DNA of 64,000 nucleotides, taken from positions 124,001-188,000 of the forward strand of contig WXYP01000002.1 of NCBI GenBank assembly GCA_009901575.1. The letters run 5' to 3'. Shown here one piece after another: positions 34,979 through 43,204 of the stretch (positions are counted from its first letter, which is position 1; each line of letters starts with the position of its first letter). This DNA comes from Flavobacteriaceae bacterium R38 (GTDB lineage: Bacteria > Bacteroidota > Bacteroidia > Flavobacteriales > Flavobacteriaceae). The translations under genes were made by a program, and so were the position numbers. The notes under the pieces are model-generated. The model did not search any database. It was not told the DNA's origin and saw nothing but the letters and a program-made list of their open reading frames with translations.

Positions 34979-36193
34979 TTAGCTTTTGAGAAACTCTTTT
35001 TTAACTAATTCTATCTCTTTTGGTGTTCCATTATTTGATATTTCAATGGAGAGCTTGTCAAAATTATTAAACAATGCATATTCATGTTTTTTCCAAAATT
35101 CGCATAATTCATCTTTATTGAATTTGCTAACGTCAATATTGTTTATTTTTAAAAGTTTAGTTCCAAGAGTTAATTCGTTGTTGTTACTTAATACTCTTGT
35201 GATATTGATGGTATTTGTTTTATAATTTGGGCCAAATGCAATTTCAAATTTCCTAAAAAAATCTTCTTTCATTTTTTTGACTGGTGCCAAATAGATTTTT
35301 TTAGTGTTCCAGTCTATAGTAAACAAATAATGCTCAAGAAACCTATTTCCAATTAATGGAATCTTGGTTCGTCTAAAATTGACAATTTGATTTTGAAAGT
35401 TGATAGTGTTTAATGAAATATTTTTAATGGAAGAGTAATATGTAGTATCTATGTTTTTACTAAAAGCACTGAAACCTATGTTATAAGATTCTAAATAATC
35501 AAAGTTTTCTTGATTCTTAATTTTTTTGAATGTTTCAAGATTACTCTTTATAAAACCATTATAACCTGTATCCAATAAATAATTAAGAGACTCATTGTTG
35601 AGTTTAACTTCTAATTTCATTTGGTTAAAATCTAACCCAACTGTATTTATACTGTAGTCGTTTGTATTTGGTATTAAAGACTCTAAATGATCTGAAAATA
35701 CAATTGTTTTATTTTTATAATCAATTTGCCATTTGGCTTTTCTAATCAAATTTGAACCAATAACGCCATGAATTTCTTTGCACCCTAACGATTCAGAAAT
35801 GGCAGACAAGTCTGTTATTTGAGCCCCGATGTTTTCAAATTCTATATTTCCAATATTTATTTTTTTTACAGTGATTAGTTCTGTATTACGTGATCCATCA
35901 TTTGCATCTTTAAGACGAGCTGAAAAATCTTTATAATCGGCTACTATTTCCCCTGCGACATCATCATCTATGGCTGTTAGAACGTTTCCGGTATCATATA
36001 TAAACTGATAATCTTTTTCATTGATTGTTAAGGAAACAAAGATGAATTTTTGATAATAATCAAATGTGATTTCTTCTTTATAGTTTTGTGTAACTACATT
36101 ACCTTGAGAAATTGTAGTTGCAACGGCTTTTTTAACCGTATTACAACTTATAATCAAGATTGAAATTAACATTACGCCTAAAAATTTTTGATT
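34979..36193 (-). CDS. Lipoprotein with bilobed aspartic protease domain and PDZ-like tail
   Basis: From ATG at complement 36191-36193, 404 residues beginning MNQKFLGVMLISILIISCNT; the cysteine fits a lipobox (LIISC). Two DTG-type active sites occur: FIYDTGNVLTAID near residue 64 and NYLLDTGYNGFIKS near residue 204, so one chain carries both halves of an aspartic protease, as in retropepsin-duplicated or pepsin-like enzymes. A C-terminal region (ITRVLSNNNELTLGTKLLKI) looks PDZ-like. Surface lipoprotein; substrate unknown. Neighbours give no clue. Confidence 0.7.
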   Translation of the reverse strand, partial: NQKFLGVMLISILIISCNTVKKAVATTISQGNVVTQNYKEEITFDYYQKFIFVSLTINEKDYQFIYDTGNVLTAIDDDVAGEIVADYKDFSARLKDANDGSRNTELITVKKINIGNIEFENIGAQITDLSAISESLGCKEIHGVIGSNLIRKAKWQIDYKNKTIVFSDHLESLIPNTNDYSINTVGLDFNQMKLEVKLNNESLNYLLDTGYNGFIKSNLETFKKIKNQENFDYLESYNIGFSAFSKNIDTTYYSSIKNISLNTINFQNQIVNFRRTKIPLIGNRFLEHYLFTIDWNTKKIYLAPVKKMKEDFFRKFEIAFGPNYKTNTINITRVLSNNNELTLGTKLLKINNIDVSKFNKDELCEFWKKHEYALFNNFDKLSIEISNNGTPKEIELVKKEFLKS

Positions 36194-36390
36194 CATAAGT
36201 TTAATTTTTTTGAGATTATTTTTAAGCAAACCTAGATAAGAAACAGGTAGATAAACAAGAAAAGATGAACTGTTTTCCTTGAAAGTATAGAAAATAAAGA
36301 CATGTTAAAATATTGATTGTTAATGATTTAAAATTAAACGGTTTATATTGACCTTTTGAAGGACTATTTGAATATTTTTGCTTAAAATTT

Positions 36391-38151
36391 ATGAACTCAA
36401 TGCGTATTTTTAATACTATGAAGTGCTTTAAAAATGTTCTAAAAGCAGTATTCCTATTAGTGATTACTTCACTTACCGCGCAACAATTACAAGTAGCAGA
36501 TTCATTACTTAAAAAAGATTATAAAGTATTAGATTCTCTCTATTATGTTCATGAGTATACAGAAAAGGGAAAACTATATATTATTGCTTATTTAGAAAAA
36601 GCAAAATTGGAAGACGATATAGAAAAAACTTTGATAGGATATCATCTGCTGGCCGATTTTTACGATAATGATTACGAATTAGGAACTCAATATATTGATA
36701 GTGCTATAACACTAGCCTCTAAGACAAGTTTTAAAAACAAATCATATCCTGCTGCATTATACGGAAGAAAAGCTACGATAGAACGTTTTGGAGGGAATTT
36801 TCAAAACGCATTATATTACCTGTTAAAAAATTTGGAGTTGGCTAATCTTGACCCAAATGGTTTACAAATGACCTACTTTAACCATAATATAGGTTTAATC
36901 AAGAGAGATTATGGCGATTTTGAAGGGGCTAAGTCTATTTTTAAAAAGAACTTAAAGTTTGATCGGAATTATTTAAAAGAAAACCCTGAAGATGATAGAG
37001 GTTTTTTTGATTCTTCTATTTTGTCTTTACACGAATTGGTCAGAACATACCGGCTTAATAAAGAAATAGATTCTGCCAAAATATTGAATGATGAAGGATT
37101 AAGTACAGGGGTTAATAGTATCTTTGGATACCTTCTTATTCTCAACGATGGGATATTAGATTATTACAGTAACGATTTTAGAAACAGTATTGAAAAAATC
37201 ACATCGGTTTTACCCAGGGTAAGTAATGTAAAAAATAGAGACGAGTTTGAAGTTTACAACTTAATTGATGCCTATTTTTATTTGGGTAAATCTTATGAAG
37301 GTTTAAATGATCAGGAACAAAAATTATTCTATTATGAAAAAATAGATTCGTTGACTGAAATTTCTAATTACCTCATTCCGGAAACGAAACAAACGTATTT
37401 AGAATTAGCCGAGCATTACAAACAACTGAATGACAGTGAAAAACAATTAAAATATCTGGATAAACTGTTTTATATAGATAGTATTTTAGATACAAATTAT
37501 AAATATGTAAATGATAAATTAGAAACCGATTATGATATTCCTAACTTGATTAGAGATAAAGAAATATTAATCGATACCCTTAAAGACGAGAATGTAAAAA
37601 CGGCCAGAACAAGATTATTAGTTACAATACTCTTATCTGTGAGCCTCTTCGGGTTGTTTTTTTTCTATTACAGGCAGAAACGATATCGAAAAAAGTTTGA
37701 GTTATTATTAGCTAAGGGTAATGAAAAAGAACAAGAAGAAAATCTAAATTTAGAGAAGAAACAGATTGCCGATGTTTCTGAAGCTACCGTAGCTCATCTT
37801 ATAGCATCTCTTCAGAAATTTGAAGACAATGAGAGATTTTTAAAAACTAATCTTAGTTTAGATAAACTGGCAAAAAGTTTTAAAACTAATTCCAAATACC
37901 TATCTATTGTTATAAATCATATAAAACATAAGAATGTAAGTCAGTACATTAATGATTTACGTATTGATTATGTGATTAGAAAACTAAAACAGGATTCAAA
38001 ATTTAGAAAATTTACGATTAAAGCAATAGCAAACGAAATAGGTTTTAATACTGACCAGGCTTTTTCTAAAGCATTTTATAAAAAAACAGGAATTTCTCCA
38101 TCTTATTTTATTAAAGAATTGGAAAAAACGAGTTCTCTAAAAAAGAAATGA
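36391..38151 (+). CDS. TPR-containing membrane protein with AraC-type HTH (helix-turn-helix) output
   Basis: A 586-residue one-component regulator of the type common in Bacteroidota: signal peptide, periplasmic TPR repeats (about 40-390, for example GRKATIERFGGNFQNALYYL), one membrane helix (LLVTILLSVSLFGLFFFYYR, about 408-427), a short coiled coil and a C-terminal AraC HTH (from about 470, with IKAIANEIGFNTDQAFSKAF). A -7 element TATTTTTG at 36373-36380 lies just upstream, so the first ATG would be nearly leaderless; starts at 36400 or 36418 are alternatives. The latter gives MKCFKNVLKAVFLLVITSLT, a good signal peptide. It is upstream of the lanthipeptide-like gene. Confidence 0.85.
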   Translation: MNSMRIFNTMKCFKNVLKAVFLLVITSLTAQQLQVADSLLKKDYKVLDSLYYVHEYTEKGKLYIIAYLEKAKLEDDIEKTLIGYHLLADFYDNDYELGTQYIDSAITLASKTSFKNKSYPAALYGRKATIERFGGNFQNALYYLLKNLELANLDPNGLQMTYFNHNIGLIKRDYGDFEGAKSIFKKNLKFDRNYLKENPEDDRGFFDSSILSLHELVRTYRLNKEIDSAKILNDEGLSTGVNSIFGYLLILNDGILDYYSNDFRNSIEKITSVLPRVSNVKNRDEFEVYNLIDAYFYLGKSYEGLNDQEQKLFYYEKIDSLTEISNYLIPETKQTYLELAEHYKQLNDSEKQLKYLDKLFYIDSILDTNYKYVNDKLETDYDIPNLIRDKEILIDTLKDENVKTARTRLLVTILLSVSLFGLFFFYYRQKRYRKKFELLLAKGNEKEQEENLNLEKKQIADVSEATVAHLIASLQKFEDNERFLKTNLSLDKLAKSFKTNSKYLSIVINHIKHKNVSQYINDLRIDYVIRKLKQDSKFRKFTIKAIANEIGFNTDQAFSKAFYKKTGISPSYFIKELEKTSSLKKK

Positions 38152-38485
38152 TTCATTAAAATGAATTTGTTTTTAATCACAAAGTTTATTTTTTACATGC
38201 AATTAACGTATTATGAAACTTACATAGTTAATTTTATTCAGTAATCTAAAAAACTGATTTTCTTAATAAATCATATAAAAAGTGTGAAACTTTAATCGTG
38301 TGAATTAAATGTTTATGTGTTAGCCATAAGCTATTTACGTGAATAATATCCTTTTATTCATGTCAAAGTTAACCTTATCTTAAATTTTAAATATAAACAA
38401 TGATTCTTCTTAATTTTGTATTAAAATTCATATAATGCATAAAGCTATTCTTACTTTTAGGTAATATTAATTTTAAACTATAATC
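38152..38485. other. Gene-free region before the small peptide gene
   Basis: 334 bp with no supported ORF. A weak hairpin (ATTCAT/ATGAAT) follows the AraC gene at 38152-38167 and could end it. The immediate upstream region has TACTTTTA, one mismatch from the -7 consensus, as a possible promoter for the peptide. Confidence 0.35.
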
Positions 38486-38665
38486 ATGAAAAAGCAAAGT
38501 TTTAAAAATCTGAAATTGAACAAGAAACTTATAAGTAAGTTAGATGTAAACAGTGTTGTTGGAGGGACAGGAGTATCTGGTGCTTGTACTTCAAGTCTAA
38601 TACCTCTTCAATGTGTTTTTGCATGTGCGACTCAAGAAACTGTATGTGCTTCATTAGAATGTTAG
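38486..38665 (+). CDS. Class I lanthipeptide-like precursor peptide (59 aa)
   Basis: The peptide begins MKKQSFKNLKLNKKLISKLD and runs through VNSVVGG to a 34-residue segment TGVSGACTSSLIPLQCVFAC, ATQETVCASLEC. The 'LKLNKKxIxxLD...GG' leader matches the GG-leader precursors found widely in Bacteroidota (TIGR04149-like; known examples include the pinensin lanthipeptides). After GG the core has five Cys and eight Ser/Thr, suiting lanthionine rings, although disulfides are also possible. No LanB, LanC, peptidase or transporter gene lies nearby, so it is an orphan. It is followed by a strong terminator. The start has no clear Shine-Dalgarno, as usual in this phylum. Confidence 0.75.
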   Translation: MKKQSFKNLKLNKKLISKLDVNSVVGGTGVSGACTSSLIPLQCVFACATQETVCASLEC

Positions 38666-38683
38666 TTAGGTAAAACAATAAAT

Positions 38684-38718
38684 AAAAAGAGTATGTTCTT
38701 AAGAGTATACTCTTTTTT
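38684..38718 (+). terminator. Terminator of the peptide gene
   Basis: AAAAAGAGTAT pairs with ATACTCTTTTT (38684-38694 with 38707-38717) around a 12-nt loop, followed by T. It is placed 20 bp after the stop codon. Confidence 0.85.
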
Positions 38719-38739
38719 ATTTATAATATATTCAAGTTT

Positions 38740-38795
38740 TTATTCCTACATAGTATGATATCATTCTGTGTATCATTATCTTCTTTGATCATTTC
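38740..38795 (-). pseudogene. Decayed copy of the yebC 3' end (older attachment site)
   Basis: The 56-bp segment aligns with the last codons of yebC (49168-49224) with one gap and roughly four in five bases identical. On the minus strand it reads EMIKEDNDTQN in frame, against EMIEEDDDVQN in the intact gene, then a 1-bp deletion shifts the frame before the stop. It is not functional. It lies 275 bp outside attL, so it is best read as the scar of an earlier integration at the same target. Confidence 0.75.
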
Positions 38796-38955
38796 CAATA
38801 GCCCTTACTTTTCATTTTTATAAGCTATACTTTATCAAATTCAGATAATATCCTAAATATGGCATAGAAATTGAATGTTTTTGATTGCTATATTAAATGA
38901 AACATAAAGTAAACATAATGTCCCTAAAAAGAAACATTAGTATAGTAGAAAATAG

Positions 38956-38989
38956 AAGCGATTTTATAAGGTGATAAAGTCGCTTTTTC
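38956..38989 (+). terminator. Terminator between the two yebC tail copies
   Basis: AAGCGATTTTAT pairs with ATAAAGTCGCTT (one G-T pair) and is followed by TTTTT. No gene is seen just upstream, so it may be a remnant of a lost transcript. Confidence 0.65.
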
Positions 38990-39014
38990 TTTTGAGGATA
39001 TAAATTACTTTTTA

Positions 39015-39050
39015 TTATTCTTGCATGGTATGGTACACATTCTGTACATC
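39015..39050 (-). repeat. attL: duplicated yebC terminal codons
   Basis: 36 bp with 31 identities to 49168-49203. Read on the minus strand it encodes DVQNVYHTMQE and a stop, against DVQNVYHTMKE in yebC; four of the five differences are synonymous. This conservation of coding sense shows that it derives from a functional yebC end. The 11-bp exact core TTCTGTACATC lies at its right end. Confidence 0.9.
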
Positions 39051-39105
39051 TAAATTATATAATCAATAATCTGTTTATCAATAATTTAAAAAATTATTTA
39101 TTTTA

Positions 39106-39126
39106 ATTAGTTCGATATTAGTTCGA
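39106..39126. repeat. Left arm-type repeats (ATTAGTTCGA x2)
   Basis: Two exact copies of ATTAGTTCGA (39106-39115 and 39117-39126) with an 11-bp period, one helical turn. The same pair recurs at 49050-49070 at the opposite end, suggesting integrase arm-binding sites. Confidence 0.75.
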
Positions 39127-39140
39127 TTTGATTATGACTT

Positions 39141-40166
39141 TTATATTGAGTTGAATAATTTATCGACGTCAGAATAAGTATATTTATTAGGAATCTTTTT
39201 GGGTATAATAGATTCAGGATCAATATTAAAATTGCCATCAAGAATATCAGAAACTAATGATTCGATTTCATGAATAGTTTTATTATACATAGCACCACGG
39301 GCACCATCAAATAAACAATTTATAGCTCCTAAAGCTTGTCCATAATTTAATGCTTTTTCGATCTGTTCTTTAGATTGATTTACTAAAATTCCATTTAAAC
39401 AAAGCTTTTTAATAATACCAGAAGAGCACCAGTCACCTGCTCCAGCAGTATCAATGGGATTAGAGACAAGAAAGGGAGGTAACTTAATCCATTCATCAGA
39501 TTTAAATCTATAATTTATACCATTTGCTCCCAATGTTTCAATCTCTAGAATAGAATTGTTTTTTGGAAATAATTCTTTATAATTTTTAATCCTATCACTT
39601 GAAAACTTAATTATATCTGAAACAGATATAGCTTCTTTAAATTGTTTTGAAGTATTATATGAAGAGGGCTCAAAGTATACTAATCCTCCTTTTTCTTTAG
39701 ATATTTTTGCTAAATCAATAGAACTTCTACTGACTCTATCAAAATAGTAAACATTAGATTTTGGTAAATTTCTTTCAACTTGTTTAACGTCTTTTGATAA
39801 AAATGGACGATAACTTGGAAGCCATTTACCATTGTTAGGATTTTTAAACTCAAACTTATGTTTAGGGTTTCCTAGTTTATCTTTTAAAATTCTGTGAATT
39901 ATAATAGGTGTACTACCGTTATCTTCCTTAAAAATTAAATCAATATTAACATTCCACTTCTTAATATCTTCCAACAATAGATCCGTAACTTTATTATCTG
40001 CTAAACGTGAAATAGGATATGTATTAAAACCTAAAAAAGATAAAATTGTTAGAACATTACCGAAAGACCCTCCGGCTTGAAATTTTGGGGGGGTATTCTT
40101 ACTTCCATTCAGAATAACATCTAAAGTTAAAAAACCTGTTCCTGTTATATTTGATAAGTTACTCAA
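39141..40166 (-). CDS. PfkB family sugar/nucleoside kinase, last gene of cargo operon
   Basis: A 341-residue ribokinase-fold kinase. The substrate-side loop is GGSFGNVLTILSFLG near residue 32 and the catalytic signature is IDTAGAGDWCSSG (about 238-250, base Asp in GAGD). The substrate (sugar, nucleoside or a phosphosugar) is unknown. The first codon is TTG: an in-frame TAA directly precedes it and the first beta strand ITGTGFLTLDVIL follows at once, so no other start fits. It is 16 bp after the 378-residue gene. It may phosphorylate or recycle a metabolite made by the SIS-HAD and PRTase proteins (inference). Confidence 0.85.
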   Translation of the reverse strand: MSNLSNITGTGFLTLDVILNGSKNTPPKFQAGGSFGNVLTILSFLGFNTYPISRLADNKVTDLLLEDIKKWNVNIDLIFKEDNGSTPIIIHRILKDKLGNPKHKFEFKNPNNGKWLPSYRPFLSKDVKQVERNLPKSNVYYFDRVSRSSIDLAKISKEKGGLVYFEPSSYNTSKQFKEAISVSDIIKFSSDRIKNYKELFPKNNSILEIETLGANGINYRFKSDEWIKLPPFLVSNPIDTAGAGDWCSSGIIKKLCLNGILVNQSKEQIEKALNYGQALGAINCLFDGARGAMYNKTIHEIESLVSDILDGNFNIDPESIIPKKIPNKYTYSDVDKLFNSI

Positions 40167-40182
40167 TTACAGATATTTGTAT

Positions 40183-41319
40183 TTATTTTTGATATGGATT
40201 TCCTGTCAACCAAGTTACAAAAAGTTCGCTATTTTTTTTCATTTTTTTAATCTTATCTTGATCTAGAATATTATAACCTCCAGAATTCACATTCATAATA
40301 CCCACAAAGTCTTGATTTTCATATGCAACTAATAAACTTCCAATTGATAATAATTTACTAGAAAATGTAGATATTGCTATTTTACAACCATTTATTATAT
40401 CTAATGATTCTTTGTAATTATTTATAGCCTTACTTAGTTCAATATATGCTTGAAAAGGATCTCTTTCTGTTATATACATTATATTTTGAGATTCTATATC
40501 TAAAGAATCAAACAATAATTCATGATATTCTATTAATAGAGAGTCAGATCTTCTTGGATTTTTAGACGGGAATGGTAGAACAGGACATATTTCATATAAC
40601 CTGTTCTTATCTTCTGTAATTTTATCAGCTCCTTTTCTTATATGAGTATCCTTTTTCTCTCCTAAAACAGGAAACCATATTAAAGGTTTTTCTTTTTCGG
40701 ATTCAAGTTCTATTTCTCCACCAAATCCATGTAAATATGCTAAATCGTCTTCAATGGCACTTTCTTGGATTAACTCATCAATTTTTACATTTTCTGCTAC
40801 TGTTACAAACAAGTTATGTACGCTTTGCGGTTTGGAATCGATAAGAGCTAATATTTTACCAATTAATGAGAAATAAATCCCTCTAGGTAAGGAGCTTATG
40901 TCAACAATAATATCGCTATACTTTTCTATATCTAAATAATCTTTGAAAATATCAGAAGCTTTTTTATCACCTACAACTCGTCTTCCTTTTCCGGTCTTAC
41001 TCCATATATTTATCTTTTTTGAAATCAAATCTTCTTCATTAATCAATTGATTAAATTCTAGCATATTTTCATCAATAAATTTTTGATATTTATGAGAAGA
41101 AGAGTTCTTACCCTCATCAAATTCAATTATAAGACAATTCATATTTAAATTGGGGCAGCTATCAACTAATCTTGATAAAGCTATATTCATTCTAACATCA
41201 AAACCTTTACCTAATACAAATAGAAGTTTATGCTCTTTATTAGAAAAATGTTCTTTCCAAAAATTATTAATTGCTTCATCATTAAACATTATATGTGGCC
41301 CCCACCTTAGTTCTCTCAT
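40183..41319 (-). CDS. Uncharacterised Rossmann-like protein of cargo operon
   Basis: A 378-residue soluble protein I do not recognise. Two sequence features suggest a nucleotide- or ligand-binding fold: LLFVLGKGFDVRMNIALSRL near residues 31-50 (glycine-containing loop after a strand) and DIIVDISSLPRGIYFSLIGK near residues 135-154, a strand ending in D-x-S-S-L-P-R. The C-terminal half has KIAISTFSSKLLSIGSLLVA. The ATG overlaps the preceding ATPase gene's stop (TAATG), so it is coupled to the ATPase and may be its sensor or effector partner. No nuclease or transmembrane segment is visible. Confidence 0.6.
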   Translation of the reverse strand: MRELRWGPHIMFNDEAINNFWKEHFSNKEHKLLFVLGKGFDVRMNIALSRLVDSCPNLNMNCLIIEFDEGKNSSSHKYQKFIDENMLEFNQLINEEDLISKKINIWSKTGKGRRVVGDKKASDIFKDYLDIEKYSDIIVDISSLPRGIYFSLIGKILALIDSKPQSVHNLFVTVAENVKIDELIQESAIEDDLAYLHGFGGEIELESEKEKPLIWFPVLGEKKDTHIRKGADKITEDKNRLYEICPVLPFPSKNPRRSDSLLIEYHELLFDSLDIESQNIMYITERDPFQAYIELSKAINNYKESLDIINGCKIAISTFSSKLLSIGSLLVAYENQDFVGIMNVNSGGYNILDQDKIKKMKKNSELFVTWLTGNPYQK

Positions 41320-43202
41320 TATTTAATCCATTTTATTAATTCATCTGGTGTTTTATGCCTAAAACCACCATAAGTTAATGGTAATCCAAAAAGAACACAT
41401 AACCATCTATTCATATAATAAACGTCCCATATTTGCCCCTTTTTTCCTTGACTCACAGAATGCTTTTCAAGTAAATTATATGCTACGCAAGTAGAGATTA
41501 CATTTACTAAGGATTCATAAATTGAATTGTTAATCCATAATTCTTCATAAAACATTCCTTTTTTATTAGGTTTAATTGCAAAGCCGTTAACTCCGGGAGC
41601 ATATGGAGCATTTGGCTTAAATGTTTGCTTTTTAGAAAATTCACCAAAAGATTTTAAAAAACTTTGTATCTCAATAGCATATGGGACTTCAGTATCTATC
41701 TTTTTCCATTTTTTATCTACTATATTCTTGATAATATTATCCTGTTTGGAATCTGATAATATAATTTCATCACCTCTTATTTTATTAGAAATCATTTCCT
41801 CAAACATCTCTGCGCTAAATGAGAGAAATTGTTCGATATTGAATGAAGATAGTTTAGCAAGCGTTTTAAAACTATAATAGTATGGTATTTCATATTTAAT
41901 AGACATAAATAAATTCGCAGCATTGGTAACAGTAGAATCCTTTTTTTTATGAAATTCTTCCAAAGACATGGGGAAATCAAAACTTAACTGTGACTTACCC
42001 ATATTCCTATAAATTAATATTTCTACTTCTTTCATAAGTAAGGCTGTCTCTAAGTCACTGCCTTTAAATTCTTGGGCATGCTTAATCCAATCATCAAATT
42101 TATTAGTGAATTTAGATGATTCTAATAGATCCCTCTCTGTTTCTTCTAAAACTATTTTAAGTTTGTTTGTTGCATTCACTTCATTTAAATTCTCTGTTAA
42201 ATATTCTTGAAATGATGTAACTTCTTCAGTAGATATTGCTGCTCTTTTATCAGAGATATTTTGCAAAATTTTACTTAGTTTCGACGGATATTTCTTCCAA
42301 AAATTTTCAAGATTTAAAATTTCAAAATCTCTATCTTTGAATGAACCTATATGATCTTTAGCATCTAAAGCCTCTAACCTTTCTGAAATCCAAATATTAT
42401 AATCCTCTCTCTTTTCAAAAATATATTGTTTAAATAATGCCCTTTGGATAGGGGATAGCTTATGAGCATCATCGAACATAAACAATATCTTTGAACAGAA
42501 TGTTTTACCTTTAAAGATTAAATTCTCAGGACGGAGTACTAACAAAGAAATTAGCTCATCATGCCCTTCTATTATAATATCATTAATAGGTAAAAAGCTA
42601 TCAACTAATCTATAAATTTGTTTCTCTATATTCGATGCCCAATCATATAAATTTTTAGCACTACATGGGACTTTAATAGACTTAAAAAAGTTGTCCTCGT
42701 TGTTATATTGAAAATCTATCTCTTGTAAATCTTCTGGATATCTTAATCCATTTAATTTACAGGCTGAACGTAATGTAGCGAGAGTAATTCTCGAATTAAG
42801 TAATGAAAAGAAAAGTCGTTTTTTCTTTGCGTCTGAAACCTCTAATTCTTCTAAAACTTGATAGTTTCTTGTACATTGTAATGAAACCCCTAATAACTCT
42901 ATTTGATTATTATTTATAACATCAATTTTTTTTAACGAATTAAAAACAGTTTTGTATTCTAATGATGATTTATTATTAAGCAGGGTCATTAGGGATGCTG
43001 GTTCGAAAACTCTTAAAAGCGAAGTCTTTCCTCCCCCTGGAGAACTATGAATGAGTAAAATATTCTCCCATAATTCCCCTGACTGATGTTTATTATGTAA
43101 AGCTTCTAATACATGAGGACTAAAAAGGCGTAAAAAACCAATTTCAGATTCTATCTTCTCCGAAGCTCTTAACTTAAATGGATTTCTGAACTTATTACTC
43201 AT
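41319..43202 (-). CDS. AAA/ORC-CDC6-like P-loop ATPase of cargo operon
   Basis: A 627-residue ATPase. Walker A is SSPGGGKTS (residues 53-61), as in AAA proteins but with Ser replacing the first Gly. Walker B is KILFMFDDAHKLS (about 237-249) with two aspartates and His in place of the usual Glu. Long helical segments follow, then a C-terminal region ending WLCVLFGLPLTYGGFRHKTP that looks like a winged helix. From memory this resembles the ORC-CDC6-like ATPases that Pfam lists with PRTase-CE in predicted conflict systems; I cannot verify the match here. It starts 2 bp after the PRTase stop codon, so the proteins probably act together. Confidence 0.75.
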   Translation of the reverse strand: MSNKFRNPFKLRASEKIESEIGFLRLFSPHVLEALHNKHQSGELWENILLIHSSPGGGKTSLLRVFEPASLMTLLNNKSSLEYKTVFNSLKKIDVINNNQIELLGVSLQCTRNYQVLEELEVSDAKKKRLFFSLLNSRITLATLRSACKLNGLRYPEDLQEIDFQYNNEDNFFKSIKVPCSAKNLYDWASNIEKQIYRLVDSFLPINDIIIEGHDELISLLVLRPENLIFKGKTFCSKILFMFDDAHKLSPIQRALFKQYIFEKREDYNIWISERLEALDAKDHIGSFKDRDFEILNLENFWKKYPSKLSKILQNISDKRAAISTEEVTSFQEYLTENLNEVNATNKLKIVLEETERDLLESSKFTNKFDDWIKHAQEFKGSDLETALLMKEVEILIYRNMGKSQLSFDFPMSLEEFHKKKDSTVTNAANLFMSIKYEIPYYYSFKTLAKLSSFNIEQFLSFSAEMFEEMISNKIRGDEIILSDSKQDNIIKNIVDKKWKKIDTEVPYAIEIQSFLKSFGEFSKKQTFKPNAPYAPGVNGFAIKPNKKGMFYEELWINNSIYESLVNVISTCVAYNLLEKHSVSQGKKGQIWDVYYMNRWLCVLFGLPLTYGGFRHKTPDELIKWIK

Positions 43203-43204
43203 GC

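Noticed and set aside
34852-38290. Weakly similar AT-rich segments near 34852 and 38255
   Set aside because: Similarity is limited and both segments are AT-rich; it could be chance, and no flanking repeat supports a mobile origin.
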